Positions 53,567-62,626 of a DNA stretch of 64,000 nucleotides are shown here, in pieces. A program made the position numbers and the translations under genes. Source of the DNA: Bacteroides sp. UBA1773. Lineage in GTDB: Bacteria; Bacteroidota; Bacteroidia; Bacteroidales; Bacteroidaceae. The first letter of the stretch is position 1, and the number at the start of each line of letters is the position of its first letter. The stretch lies in NCBI GenBank assembly GCA_002315285.1, contig DCGR01000009.1, positions 49,316 to 113,315 of the forward strand. The letters run 5' to 3'. A model generated the notes under the pieces. The model was not told the origin of the DNA. It ran no database searches and worked only from the letters and a program-made list of their open reading frames with translations.

Positions 53567-54622
53567 CTAACGATTGAAATATTCCATTTGCTTACGCACG
53601 CTTTCCTCGTGGATGAATGCAAAAAGACGTTCTACCAAGGTTGCGTCGAGTTGCAAAGACTGTCCCAGGGCTATCCGTTGCGTCAGCATCTGCTGGTAGC
53701 GGTCGGTCTGCAACACGGTCATGTTATGCGCCTTTTTGAACACGCAGATCTCTTGGCTCAGTGACATCCGCTTGGCCAACAGCTCGAGGATTTGCTCGTC
53801 GCACTCGTCGATTTGCTTGCGCAGCAACTCTATGTCGGTGAGCCCCTGTTGGCGGTCGCGCACCACGAGGTGGCCGAGTATCTGCCGCAGCTGTGCGGGG
53901 GTGACCTGTTGGCGTGCGTCGCTCCAGGCCTGCTCGGGGTGGGAGTGGCATTCCACCATCAGTCCGTCGGCGCCGAGGTCCATGGCTTGCTGGCACAGTG
54001 TGGCCACGAGTTCCTGCCGACCGCCCATGTGCGAGGGGTCGCACAGTAACGGCAACTTCGGGTAGCGGCGGCGCAGCTCGATTGGAATGTGCCAGTGGGG
54101 CATATTGCGGAACAACGTGTCGGCATACGAAGGGAAACCGCGATGTACGGCAGCGAGGCGGGTGATGCCAGCGTCTTGTAGGCGCTCCAATGCGCCTATC
54201 CATAGGTCGAGCTCTGGGCTCACGGGGTTTTTCACCAGCAATGTGATGTCCGTGTCGCGTAGTGCATCGGCTATCTCTTGCACGGCAAAGGGGTTGGATG
54301 TGGTACGGGCTCCTATCCACAACAGGCGGATGCCGGCCTTCAGGCAAGCCTCTACGTGGTGGGCATTCGCCACCTCGGTCATTACGGCCATGCCAGTGAC
54401 CTGGCCGGCGTTGCGGAGCCACGACAGGGCTCTAGCGCCCACTCCCTCGAAATGTCCGGGTTTGGTCCGAGGTTTCCATACGCCAGCCCTGAACACCTTC
54501 ACTCCCACCTTTGCCAGCTCGCAGGCCGTATGGAGTACCTGCTGTTCCGTCTCGGCACTGCATGGACCTGCTATGACCAGCGGCCGGGGCAAATCGAATA
54601 TGTTTTCTGCATTTAATCCCAT
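53567..54622 (-). CDS. Bifunctional 3-deoxy-7-phosphoheptulonate synthase / chorismate mutase
   Basis: 351 residues from the ATG at 54622; a TTG at 54634 would lie inside the promoter. Residues 1-260 are a DAHP synthase of the type II-like bacterial class (IAGPCSAE near 17, RAGVWKPRTKPG near 46, DPSHMGGRQ near 190), and residues about 265-350 a chorismate mutase type II helix bundle (LRKQIDECDEQILELLAKRM). It would join the first step of aromatic amino acid synthesis to chorismate use for phenylalanine and tyrosine. It is cytoplasmic and divergent from the PLP enzyme at 54690, with which it shares a symmetrical promoter region. Confidence 0.93.
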   Translation of the reverse strand: MGLNAENIFDLPRPLVIAGPCSAETEQQVLHTACELAKVGVKVFRAGVWKPRTKPGHFEGVGARALSWLRNAGQVTGMAVMTEVANAHHVEACLKAGIRLLWIGARTTSNPFAVQEIADALRDTDITLLVKNPVSPELDLWIGALERLQDAGITRLAAVHRGFPSYADTLFRNMPHWHIPIELRRRYPKLPLLCDPSHMGGRQELVATLCQQAMDLGADGLMVECHSHPEQAWSDARQQVTPAQLRQILGHLVVRDRQQGLTDIELLRKQIDECDEQILELLAKRMSLSQEICVFKKAHNMTVLQTDRYQQMLTQRIALGQSLQLDATLVERLFAFIHEESVRKQMEYFNR

Positions 54623-54631
54623 TTCGGGGCA

Positions 54632-54658
54632 CAAAGATAAATAAAATAATTATCTTTG
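54632..54658. promoter_or_regulatory. Palindromic back-to-back promoter region
   Basis: CAAAGATAA (54632-54640) and TTATCTTTG (54650-54658) are exact reverse complements around 9 bp. Each contains TATCTTTG, a perfect TAnnTTTG -7 element, pointing outward: one for the gene at 54690 and one for the DAHP synthase. On the minus side the -7 element ends 9 bp before the ATG at 54622, leaving almost no leader. Confidence 0.7.
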
Positions 54659-54689
54659 CGTGTTGAATGTCAAAAAAGGATTTTTTACG

Positions 54690-55856
54690 ATGAACTATGA
54701 TTTCGATACCGTCATCGACCGTCACGGCACCTCTTCAGTCAAGTACGATTGCCTGAACGACATCTGGGGCAAGGACGACCTGATGCCTCTGTGGGTGGCC
54801 GACATGGATTTCCCCACTGCCCCCTTCGTGCGCGAGGCTATCAGCCAGCGCCTGCGACACCCCATACTGGGCTACACCACCAAGCCCGACGGCTACTACC
54901 AGGCCATCATCAGCTGGCTCAGGAGCCGGTACGCACTTGAGGCCGATCGCTCCAACATCCATTACACGTCGGGCATCGTGCCTGGACTGGGACTGGCCAT
55001 CAACTGCTTCACGCAGCCTGGCGACAGGATCCTGGTGCAGCCGCCCATCTACCATCCTTTCATGTGGCTCATCGGGCGCAACCACCGCACGATGGTCACC
55101 AACCCGCTCACCCCCGACATGCGCATGGACCTCGACGGTTTCCGGCAGAAGGTGCGCGGCTGCAAGGTGTTCATGCTGTGCAACCCCCACAACCCCGGGG
55201 GCGTGGTGTGGACCCGCGAGGAACTCTACACGGTGGCGCGCGTCTGTCATGAAGAGGGGGTGTTGGTGCTCTCTGACGAGATTCATGCCGACCTCACTCT
55301 GCCGCCACACCACCATGTGCCTTTCGCCTGCGTCGGTCCGTTGGCCCGTGAAAATTCCGTCACCTTCATGTCGCCGAGCAAGGCATTCAACATGCCGGGC
55401 ATAGCTGCCTCGCACGCGCTCATCTTCAATCCTCGGCTCGGAGAACGGTTCCGCAACCACGTCGATACATGTGAGTACGGCAACGGCCATGTCTTTTCCT
55501 TCGTCACCGTGGAGGCCGCCTACACCCATGGCACCGACTGGCTCGACCAGTGCCTTGCCTACATCAGCGGCAACATCGATTTCGTCATCGACTACTTGGC
55601 CCGCCACTGTCCCGCCATCAAGGCCCGCAGGCCGGAAGCATCGTTCCTCGTCTGGCTCGACTGCCGTGGCCTCGGACTTTCGCAGAAAGCCCTCAACAGT
55701 TTGTTTGTTGATAAAGCTCATCTGGCGCTCAACGACGGCAGCATGTTTGGCGCTGATGGCGAGGGCGACGGATTCATGCGTCTCAACGTGGCCTGTCCAC
55801 GCGCTGTGTTGCGGCAGGCGCTCACACAACTCTCAGTAGCCATCAACCAATCATGA
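54690..55856 (+). CDS. PatB/MalY-family PLP-dependent C-S lyase/aminotransferase
   Basis: 388 residues from the ATG at 54690; a GTG at 54660 lies inside the leader. WVADMDFP near residue 34, YTSGIVPGL near 92, NPHNPGG near 165, SDEIHADL near 195 and the PLP lysine in SPSKAFNMPG near 233 are typical of the MalY/PatB subgroup, which splits cystathionine or related thioethers. It is cytoplasmic. The next gene overlaps its stop by 4 bp. Whether cystathionine is the true substrate cannot be told. Confidence 0.92.
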   Translation: MNYDFDTVIDRHGTSSVKYDCLNDIWGKDDLMPLWVADMDFPTAPFVREAISQRLRHPILGYTTKPDGYYQAIISWLRSRYALEADRSNIHYTSGIVPGLGLAINCFTQPGDRILVQPPIYHPFMWLIGRNHRTMVTNPLTPDMRMDLDGFRQKVRGCKVFMLCNPHNPGGVVWTREELYTVARVCHEEGVLVLSDEIHADLTLPPHHHVPFACVGPLARENSVTFMSPSKAFNMPGIAASHALIFNPRLGERFRNHVDTCEYGNGHVFSFVTVEAAYTHGTDWLDQCLAYISGNIDFVIDYLARHCPAIKARRPEASFLVWLDCRGLGLSQKALNSLFVDKAHLALNDGSMFGADGEGDGFMRLNVACPRAVLRQALTQLSVAINQS

Positions 55857-56251
55857 TCAAGGAAGACTACCTCGTGAGGATGATACGCGAAATCATCACT
55901 CTCATCGCCAGTTCCCTGCTGGAGCGCCGCCGCGTCAGGCCTTCGCAATGGATAGAGTACGACACGCTCACCAGTCAGCTGCTGGGTGTTTCCACCCCGC
56001 AACTTGCCGCTCTCGATGCCGACGATATCATCGATCGCTTCCCCGACACCGACACCGACCGCATGGGGAAAATGGAACTTGCTGCCATGACGTTGCTCAA
56101 GGTGTCCGACGAGATGACCGACGAGCATCTCATCGACAAGCACCGCATCCGGCAGAATGGCATCCGGCTGCTCCGCCATGTGGACGACAATGACCACACC
56201 TTCTCACTGCAGCGTGTGGCACTGCTGCGGATGTTGGCCGACAAGCCATAG
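55853..56251 (+). CDS. Conserved small protein of unknown function
   Basis: 132 residues, soluble and mostly helical, with an acidic DTDTDRMGKMELAAMTLLKVSDEMTDE segment-type middle and a C-terminal QRVALLRMLADKP. It overlaps the PatB-like gene by 4 bp (ATGA) and lies 35 bp before the SIMPL gene, so it is in the same operon. It recalls the short helical proteins annotated near DUF6483, but I am not sure of that. Confidence 0.7.
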   Translation: MIKEDYLVRMIREIITLIASSLLERRRVRPSQWIEYDTLTSQLLGVSTPQLAALDADDIIDRFPDTDTDRMGKMELAAMTLLKVSDEMTDEHLIDKHRIRQNGIRLLRHVDDNDHTFSLQRVALLRMLADKP

Positions 56252-56286
56252 ACAAGACGAAACAATAACCTAAAAATGGAAAGAAT

Positions 56287-56988
56287 ATGAAAAAATGGAT
56301 TCTTGAGGCAGCCATCATCGCTGTCGGAATGCTTTGCTTGGGATTTTGCATCATGAGCGGACTCGATTCGTTCGCCAACAAGAACAGGGTGGTAAGCGTG
56401 AAAGGGCTTGCCGAACGCGAGGTGGAGGCCGACAAGGTCATCTGGCCTCTTATCTATAAGCAGGTGGGCAACGACCTGGCCTCGCTCTACACTCAAATCA
56501 GCAACACCAACAAGGCCATCATCGCATTCCTCAAGCAAAAGGGGCTTACCGATGCCGAAATCAACGTCAACGCGCCTGAAATCATCGATATGCAGGCCGA
56601 ACGCTACAACAGCAACCCTATAGTGTATCGCTACAATGTCACCGGAGTCATCACTGTCGTGTCGGGACAGGTGTCTCTCGTTCGCAATCTGATGCAGGAG
56701 CAGAGCGAACTGCTCCGGCAGGGCATTGCCGTGGGCGGCAGCGACTACCGCTACAACATCCAATATCAGTTTACGAAACTCAATGATGTAAAGCCGCAGA
56801 TGATAGAGGAGGCCACCAAGAATGCACGCGCCGCAGCCGAGAAATTCGCCATCGACTCCGACAGCCGCCTCGGCAAGATCATGCGCGCCAGCCAGGGACA
56901 ATTCAGCATCGACAATCGCGATGAGAACACTCCTTACATCAAGAAGGTGCGGGTGGTGACCACCATCGACTACGCATTGCAGGACTGA
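56287..56988 (+). CDS. SIMPL-domain (DUF541) protein
   Basis: 233 residues. A single N-terminal membrane anchor or signal (ILEAAIIAVGMLCLGFCIMSG) is followed by a SIMPL domain: SVKGLAEREVEADKVIWPL near residue 38, YNVTGVITV near 120, TKNARAAAEKFA near 180 and a C-terminal strand VRVVTTIDY. Proteins of this group sit in the envelope and their role is not well known. It is in the operon running from 54690, 35 bp after the previous gene. Confidence 0.85.
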   Translation: MKKWILEAAIIAVGMLCLGFCIMSGLDSFANKNRVVSVKGLAEREVEADKVIWPLIYKQVGNDLASLYTQISNTNKAIIAFLKQKGLTDAEINVNAPEIIDMQAERYNSNPIVYRYNVTGVITVVSGQVSLVRNLMQEQSELLRQGIAVGGSDYRYNIQYQFTKLNDVKPQMIEEATKNARAAAEKFAIDSDSRLGKIMRASQGQFSIDNRDENTPYIKKVRVVTTIDYALQD

Positions 56989-57031
56989 CTCGCCTCCGAA
57001 GACTTCCCTCTCTTGAAACACATGACAAGCC

Positions 57032-57799
57032 ATGAAGGAGATGACAAACCACACACTTGACCTCAACGCGATGGATCGTCGTTGCCTGCTCCAGGCCATC
57101 GACGCACGGCATAGCGTGCGCTCATACAACGGCGACCCCTTGCCGGCCGACTTGTCGGAAAGGCTGGAACGGGCGGTGGCATCGCTCAACAACCGCTACG
57201 GCCTGCACATCCAGCTCGTCACCCATGAACCGAAAGCCTTTACGGGCATGTTGGCTTACGGTAAGTTCTCGGGCGTCACTAATTATTTCGCCATGATAGG
57301 CCGACAGGCCGACGACCTTGACGAACGCATCGGATATTGTGGCGAGCAACTGGTGCTGCTGGCACAGGCGATGGGACTGAACACCTGCTGGGTGGGCCTG
57401 TCGTACAGGGCCGTGGAGGGCGCTTACCTCATCGGAAAAGGCGAGAGGCTCGCCTGCATGATAGCCGTGGGCTACGGCACCACGCAGGGGAAAGACCACA
57501 AGCGGAAGTCGGCCTGCCAGGTCAGCAACGTGGGTCCATCCACCCCCGCTTGGTTCCGCTGCGGAGTGGAGGCGGCCTTGCTGGCCCCTACCGCCATCAA
57601 CCAGCAACAGTTCCGTTTCGAGTATGTGGGCACCGATGCCCAAGGCATCCATCGGGTGAAAGCACACCGGGGATTCTCGGTGGTGGGATACACCCACATG
57701 GACCTGGGCATAGCCAAGCTGCATTTCGAACTGGGCGCAGGGAAGGAACATTTCGAATGGGTCGGACAACAGCCCGATCCGGCAACCATAAACCAATAG
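57032..57799 (+). CDS. Nitroreductase-fold protein (TM1586 type)
   Basis: 255 residues. IDARHSVRSYNGDPL near residue 23 is the FMN-binding start of the nitroreductase family, followed by NTCWVGLSY near 115 and VEAALLAPTAINQQQF near 177. The length and the double-domain layout fit the putative nitroreductase group that resembles TM1586. The donor and acceptor substrates are unknown. It lies 43 bp after the SIMPL gene and 5 bp before the permease gene. Confidence 0.85.
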   Translation: MKEMTNHTLDLNAMDRRCLLQAIDARHSVRSYNGDPLPADLSERLERAVASLNNRYGLHIQLVTHEPKAFTGMLAYGKFSGVTNYFAMIGRQADDLDERIGYCGEQLVLLAQAMGLNTCWVGLSYRAVEGAYLIGKGERLACMIAVGYGTTQGKDHKRKSACQVSNVGPSTPAWFRCGVEAALLAPTAINQQQFRFEYVGTDAQGIHRVKAHRGFSVVGYTHMDLGIAKLHFELGAGKEHFEWVGQQPDPATINQ

Positions 57800-57804
57800 A
57801 AATC

Positions 57805-59028
57805 ATGCTACACTCGAAAATCACCTTCGACAGTCTTGTGCGCGGCATCATCGCCGTCGCTGCCTTCGTAGCAATCATCCTGCTCATCCGCTATCTGAGC
57901 AGTGTGCTGATACCTTTTGCCATCGCCCTGCTGGTGGCATACATTCTGCGGCCGATAGTCCGTCGCATCGAACGTTCGCGCACGCTTTTTGCCCTGGAAT
58001 ATCTCTTTGAAAGCATCTGCCACCGTTCCAGGCACCCACGCATGTGGCGCCGGTCGGAAGCACCCATCGATGCCAATGGCAATCGGGTCTATCCCGAGTG
58101 CTCCGCGTTCCGGCGTATTCCGGCCGTCTTCCTCACCCTTGCCTTACTCGTGGCCCTCTCGACCGTTTCCTGCATGTTGCTCATCCCTCCCATGGTGGCG
58201 CAGGGCGAACACCTGAGCCAGCTGGTGAGCGCTTACGTGCAAGATGAGTATAGTAACTCCGTGTTGCCCGACTTCATCGAAGAGCAACTTCATGCGCTGC
58301 TAGCAACAGTCGATGTGAAAGCCTTGCTGACAAACACCAATGTGATGGACTTGGCCAGGAACATCCTGCAAGGCACCTGGGGGGTGGTGTCGCAAGGTGT
58401 GGGTGTGGTCATAGGACTGATGGCGTCGCTCATCTCGATTTTTTATCTGTTCTTCATCATGATCGACTATGAGAAAGAGTCGGACCGGCTCCTGAACCTG
58501 ATACCGCAGGGCGGTGGACTCTACAAGGACAAGACCCGCTTCATATTGGAAAAGGTGAAGGAGAACATGTCGAAGTATTTCCAGTCGCAAGCCCTGATAG
58601 CTTTTCTGGTAGGCATCATGTTCGCCATCGGATTTTCCATCATCGACCTGCCCTTGGCCATCGGCCTCGGCCTTTTCATCGGGCTGCTCAACATGGTGCC
58701 CTACTTGCAGATAGTCGGTGCCGTGCCGGCCGTACTGTTCGCCGTGCTGCAGGCATTGGAGAACGGCAGCGACGTGACGATGTCGCTGGTAGCCATCGGC
58801 ATCGTGTTCGTTGTCGTGCAGATTATCCAGGACACCATCCTGACCCCTAAGATCATGGGCACAAAATTCGATATGAGTCCAACCGTCATTCTGCTGTCAT
58901 TGTCGGTCTGGGGATCGTTGCTTGGTTTCATCGGTCTCATCATCGCCATCCCATTGGCCGACCTTGTGCGTCAGGCCTACGATGTGCTCGTACTCGACAA
59001 AGGGAAAGAAACATCCAATCATTTGTAG
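57805..59028 (+). CDS. AI-2E-family permease (PerM/UPF0118)
   Basis: 407 residues from the ATG at 57805, 5 bp after the nitroreductase stop; the frame upstream of that ATG merely reads through the previous gene. Seven to eight membrane segments are seen: three at the N-terminus (IIAVAAFVAIILLI, FAIALLVAYIL, FLTLALLVAL), a long soluble loop, and the C-terminal cluster with FYLFFIMIDYE, the glycine-rich GIMFAIGFS and LPLAIGLGLFIGLLNMVPYL. A charged insertion near residues 70-100 (ESICHRSRHPRM) lies between the first segments. The family exports small molecules or ions; AI-2 itself is not implied here. Confidence 0.9.
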   Translation: MLHSKITFDSLVRGIIAVAAFVAIILLIRYLSSVLIPFAIALLVAYILRPIVRRIERSRTLFALEYLFESICHRSRHPRMWRRSEAPIDANGNRVYPECSAFRRIPAVFLTLALLVALSTVSCMLLIPPMVAQGEHLSQLVSAYVQDEYSNSVLPDFIEEQLHALLATVDVKALLTNTNVMDLARNILQGTWGVVSQGVGVVIGLMASLISIFYLFFIMIDYEKESDRLLNLIPQGGGLYKDKTRFILEKVKENMSKYFQSQALIAFLVGIMFAIGFSIIDLPLAIGLGLFIGLLNMVPYLQIVGAVPAVLFAVLQALENGSDVTMSLVAIGIVFVVVQIIQDTILTPKIMGTKFDMSPTVILLSLSVWGSLLGFIGLIIAIPLADLVRQAYDVLVLDKGKETSNHL

Positions 59029-59049
59029 AATCAAAAAATGCTTTAGAAC

Positions 59050-61521
59050 GTGAATTGTCTGAAAAAACACCTGCCATGTTTCTTGTTGACGGCTCTGCTG
59101 CTTGCGCTATGCGGCTGCAAGGGAGTGCCAAACGGGCCAGTAGATGCTGCGCTGGCCTACCATTTCGATGCGCCTGCAGCCATTTGGGAAGAGAGTTTCC
59201 CATTGGGAAACGGACGGATCGGTGTGATGCCCGATGGTGGCATCGCCCATGAGAACTATGTGTTGAACGAGATTTCCATGTGGTCGGGAAGTCCACAGAA
59301 TGCCGACAATCCGACTGCCAGTGCCTCCTTGCCTGAGATACGCCGGCTGCTCTTTGCCGGACAGAACGACAAGGCGCAGGAACTGATGTACCGCACTTTC
59401 ACTTGTGGTGGACTGGGTAGCAATGGGGCGAACAGTTACGACAAGCCTTACGGTGCCTACCAGCTTTTCGGCAATTTGGTCATCGAATTTGAGAACTCTG
59501 GAGACTCAGTGTGCGACTATCGGCGTGAATTGTGTCTCGACAATGCTATTGCCACCGTTGGTTACACACAAGGCGATGTCACATTCAGTCGTGAGACATT
59601 CACGTCCTTTGCCGACGATGTGGCTGTCATTCGCCTCAAAGCCAGCCAACCACAGAGCTTCAGCGTAAGCTACAACCGACACTCCAACAAGCCGATGCAA
59701 GAGCCTGTTTGCAGGGCCTGGAATGGTACGATCGACATACAGGGGCAGTTGCCCGATGGCACGGAGGCCGAAGGGAATCCGTTGCGCGGGATGGCTTACG
59801 GCGGACTGGTGAAGGTGTTGCTCCCGCAAGGTGGACAGGTGACCGACAACAACGACCGACTGGTGGTGACCGATGCGGAAGAGGCAATCATACTCGTGGC
59901 CATGAAGACCAACTATTGGGGCGATGATGTGATGGAGGCCACGAAAAGGCTCATCAGCCAAGCCGAGGCCAAGCCGTATGCCGAACTGAAAAAGGCTCAC
60001 CTTGCCGCCTTCCGAAAACTGTTCCGACGCGTCAAAGTGGATTTCGGACATCGTGCCGAACGTGAGGCAATGCCGATGGATAAACGTCAGCTGGCCTTTG
60101 CTAACGACCATGACGATCCCTCACTTCTCTCACTCTACTACCAGTTCGGACGCTACCTGCTGATCTCATCCACACGTCCCGGCTCACTTCCTCCCAATTT
60201 GCAAGGTTTGTGGGCCAACACGATAAAGACGCCATGGAACGGCGACTATCACCTCAACATCAACCTGCAGATGAATCTCTGGCCAGCCGAAAAAGGCAAC
60301 TTGGCCGAACTGCATGAGCCGCTCATCGACTGGACTTGCCAGCAGGTGGAGAGTGGGCGACACACTGCCAAGGTGTTTTACGATGCACGCGGATGGGTGA
60401 CACATATCCTCGGCAACCTGTGGCAGTTCACTTCGCCTGGCGAAGGCGTGTCGTGGGGCGCAACCAACACAGCCGCTGCATGGTTGTGTGCGCACCTCTA
60501 TCAACATTACCTGTATTCGTCCGACAAGGAGTACCTGCAACGGGCCTATCCTGTCATGAGGGAGGCTGCCTTGTTCTTCGTGGATATGCTGGTGGAAGAT
60601 CCGCGTAGTCACTACCTGGTGACGGCTCCGACCACCTCACCTGAAAACTCTTTTTTGATGTCAGGGGGGAAGAAAGTTAGTGTGTGTGCTGGCTCCACCA
60701 TGGACAACCAGATTGTTCGTGAGCTATTCTCCAATGTGATTGACGCTGCCGAAACCCTTCACATCGACAAGGCCTTTGCCGATACGCTCGCCACTTGTCG
60801 TGCCCGCCTGATGCCCACTTCGGTGTCGCCCGACGGACGTATCATGGAGTGGCTGGAACCCTTCGTGGAGGCAGAGCCTACACACCGCCATGTGTCGCAT
60901 CTTTACGGGCTTTATCCTGCCCATGAGATTTCGACTGCCGATACGCCGCAATTGGCCGAAGCTGCACGCCAAAGTCTTCAGGTACGTGGCGATGAGAGTA
61001 CTGGATGGTCAATGGGATGGAAAGTGAACTTCTGGGCCCGCCTTCATGATGGCGATCATGCCTACAAATTGCTTACCGATCTGTTGCGTCCCTGCCGCAC
61101 CGACGGATTCAACTACAGCAATGGGGGTGGCACTTACCCGAATCTGTTCTGTGCACATCCACCTTTCCAAATCGATGGTAACTTTGGTGGTGCGGCGGGT
61201 ATTGCGGAGATGCTGCTGCAAAGCCAGTGTGGCTACATCGAAATCTTGCCAGCACTACCTTCAGCCTGGAAGGAAGGCAGTGTGAGTGGCTTGTGTGTGG
61301 AAGGGGGCGCAGAGGTTGATTTCGACTGGAAGGGCGGGAAATGGCAACATTTTTGTTTGCGGGCAAAGGTCGCTCATGTACATCGCATTCATACGCATGG
61401 AGTGGCCGTGACTTGTAAACTGAATGGCAGGGAATTGTCGGTGACCAGTCGTGGAATGCTCGAAATTCCCATGAAGGCTGGCGATGTGCTTTCCATGGAT
61501 CCGCTTCAAACTGATTTGTAG
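59050..61521 (+). CDS. GH95 alpha-L-fucosidase/galactosidase-type lipoprotein
   Basis: 823 residues starting at a GTG 21 bp after the permease stop. A lipoprotein signal ([12 protein letters not shown]) is followed by an N-terminal sandwich with [11 protein letters not shown] and [16 protein letters not shown], then the (alpha/alpha)6 toroid. By comparison with the characterised bifidobacterial enzyme, the catalytic residues are Asn403 and Asn405 (HLNINLQMN), Glu532 (TTSPEN) and Asp709 (QIDGNFGG), all present. Known members act on terminal alpha-1,2-L-fucose or L-galactose. It is the last gene of the operon. Its placement across from the lyase array may mean that a fucose-bearing chain is attacked, which is inference. 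Confidence 0.92.
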   Translation: MNCLKKHLPCFLLTALLLALCGCKGVPNGPVDAALAYHFDAPAAIWEESFPLGNGRIGVMPDGGIAHENYVLNEISMWSGSPQNADNPTASASLPEIRRLLFAGQNDKAQELMYRTFTCGGLGSNGANSYDKPYGAYQLFGNLVIEFENSGDSVCDYRRELCLDNAIATVGYTQGDVTFSRETFTSFADDVAVIRLKASQPQSFSVSYNRHSNKPMQEPVCRAWNGTIDIQGQLPDGTEAEGNPLRGMAYGGLVKVLLPQGGQVTDNNDRLVVTDAEEAIILVAMKTNYWGDDVMEATKRLISQAEAKPYAELKKAHLAAFRKLFRRVKVDFGHRAEREAMPMDKRQLAFANDHDDPSLLSLYYQFGRYLLISSTRPGSLPPNLQGLWANTIKTPWNGDYHLNINLQMNLWPAEKGNLAELHEPLIDWTCQQVESGRHTAKVFYDARGWVTHILGNLWQFTSPGEGVSWGATNTAAAWLCAHLYQHYLYSSDKEYLQRAYPVMREAALFFVDMLVEDPRSHYLVTAPTTSPENSFLMSGGKKVSVCAGSTMDNQIVRELFSNVIDAAETLHIDKAFADTLATCRARLMPTSVSPDGRIMEWLEPFVEAEPTHRHVSHLYGLYPAHEISTADTPQLAEAARQSLQVRGDESTGWSMGWKVNFWARLHDGDHAYKLLTDLLRPCRTDGFNYSNGGGTYPNLFCAHPPFQIDGNFGGAAGIAEMLLQSQCGYIEILPALPSAWKEGSVSGLCVEGGAEVDFDWKGGKWQHFCLRAKVAHVHRIHTHGVAVTCKLNGRELSVTSRGMLEIPMKAGDVLSMDPLQTDL

Positions 61522-61544
61522 GATTGGTTTTTTGTTAGGGTGTC

Positions 61545-61567
61545 AAGTAACGTGTAAGAAATAACTT
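61545..61567 (+). repeat. AAGTAACGTGTAA element (right copy)
   Basis: 23 bp matching, at 22 of 23 positions, the minus strand at 5684-5662. No second arm as good as that at 5618 is seen here. The flanks (61568-61708) are A/T-rich with GCACTTTTGCACTTTTT-type repeats and hold no gene. Confidence 0.7.
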
Positions 61568-61708
61568 ATTACATTTTTACTTAGATTTTGGAGATGTTTT
61601 TTTGCTTGCTCTTTGAGGGAGTTATGCGGGCATAACGGCCGAGAAAAACGAGCAAAAAATGCACTTTTGCACTTTTTGTTTTTGCACACGTCAAACCGTG
61701 TTTTCAAG

Positions 61709-61839
61709 TTACCGGGAGGAACCGTTTGACGCAATGGATGCTCCGCAAAAACTTACTGGTTCCTTTTGGTGTAAATCACTGGTTCCTCAGCAAAAATTTA
61801 CTGGTTCCTCACGAAAAATTCAACAGTTCCTCCCGGTAA
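61709..61839 (+). repeat. Four-unit 22-bp ACTGGTTCC repeat bounded by a 14-bp inverted repeat (right copy)
   Basis: ACTGGTTCC cores at 61755, 61778 and 61800 and a variant AACAGTTCC at 61822 are spaced 23, 22 and 22 bp, the same as the left copy at 5417-5510. TTACCGGGAGGAAC (61709-61722) is the exact reverse complement of 61826-61839, so the array is enclosed in a 14-bp inverted repeat. No gene covers it. Confidence 0.82.
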
Positions 61840-61890
61840 TCCGATGCAATTAATTACAAGGATTGAAATTGCTTTACCGGGCGAACAGGC

Positions 61891-62019
61891 GACTTGTTCA
61901 CAGTTTGCAAGTTGCTTGGACGTAAGGATATTCAAACCAATCAGATTTATGCCGACGTAATAATGCCGACAAGAATAGATGCGGTAAATAGGTTGCCTGA
62001 TTTCTTCGGGAAGGGGTGA
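61891..62019 (+). pseudogene. Remnant of a tyrosine recombinase (integrase) C-terminus
   Basis: In one frame the stretch reads DLFTVCKLLGRKDIQTNQIY, then ADVIMPTRIDAVNRLPDFFG, then KG and a stop. The GRKDIQTxQIYA pattern matches the end of Bacteroidales tyrosine integrases, where LGHKDIQTTQIYA carries the catalytic His and the Tyr nucleophile. Here His is Arg, and the frame has no plausible start, the upstream catalytic domain being absent. It is a decayed fragment of a mobile element next to the 22-bp repeats. The 62020-62407 stretch after it holds no recognisable gene. Confidence 0.8.
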
Positions 62020-62407
62020 TTGGACGATAAAAGGGAAAAGAAAGGTTGTCGCAAATTGCGATGCCCTTTTAGTTACACTAATATCCATAATGAATAGAAG
62101 GTTCCTGCTGTCTTTTTGTTGCAAAAAAGATGATCTTAGGCATTTTTTTCACTTTTTTTGATGAAATATTCAAAAAAAACAATCAGAATTGACGGATAAT
62201 TCAAGAAAAAGTAGTAATTTTACCAATGAGTAGTCGGCGACCTCCTCCTCGCAAGACATAGAAAACACGTTTTCTCTTTACCCCTTTCGGTTCCCTGTTG
62301 ACGGGGGACGGAAATGTTTCGAGCATCGGTTGCAAGCAAAAAGCGTGCTGATACAACAGGCAAGAGGTTAAATATTCAAAGGATAAAAAAAACAAACAAA
62401 AGATATT

Positions 62408-62626
62408 ATGCAAGCTATAACATTCAATCAGGCGCAGATGCATGTACTGAACATGGCATCACATATAAAGACTGCGGCATCATTGGACTTATTGAAGGAG
62501 CAATTAGCTGCGTTTTATGCGAAGCTCATTGATGAACAGATGGATGAATTGTGGGATTCTGGAGAGTGGAATGAACAGAAACTTGCAGACTTACGTGGTG
62601 CTCACTTCAGAACTGAATACAAGTAA
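62408..62626 (+). CDS. Putative antitoxin of a PIN toxin pair
   Basis: 72 residues, no signal, mostly helical and acidic at the end (DEQMDELWDSGEWNEQKLADL). It is directly before and overlaps by one base (TAATG) the PIN-domain gene. This arrangement, a short protein then a PIN toxin, is typical of type II toxin-antitoxin modules. I do not recognise a DNA-binding motif, so the role is inferred from the neighbour. Confidence 0.7.
   Translation: MQAITFNQAQMHVLNMASHIKTAASLDLLKEQLAAFYAKLIDEQMDELWDSGEWNEQKLADLRGAHFRTEYK

Noticed and set aside
54735..55829. Minus-strand open frame of 364 codons
   Set aside because: Antisense to the PatB-like gene; no signal, no motif, composition typical of a mirror frame.
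57805..59028. Autoinducer-2 export by the AI-2E-family permease
   Set aside because: The family name covers transporters of varied function, and no quorum-sensing gene is nearby.
59050..61521. Control of the GH95 gene together with the lyase array
   Set aside because: It lies at the end of a different operon with metabolic genes on the opposite strand, more than 9 kb from the lyase promoter; only the possible substrate link remains.
61798..62124. Minus-strand open frame of 108 codons and another at 62201-62443
   Set aside because: No recognisable features; the first lies antisense to the integrase remnant and across the 22-bp array.
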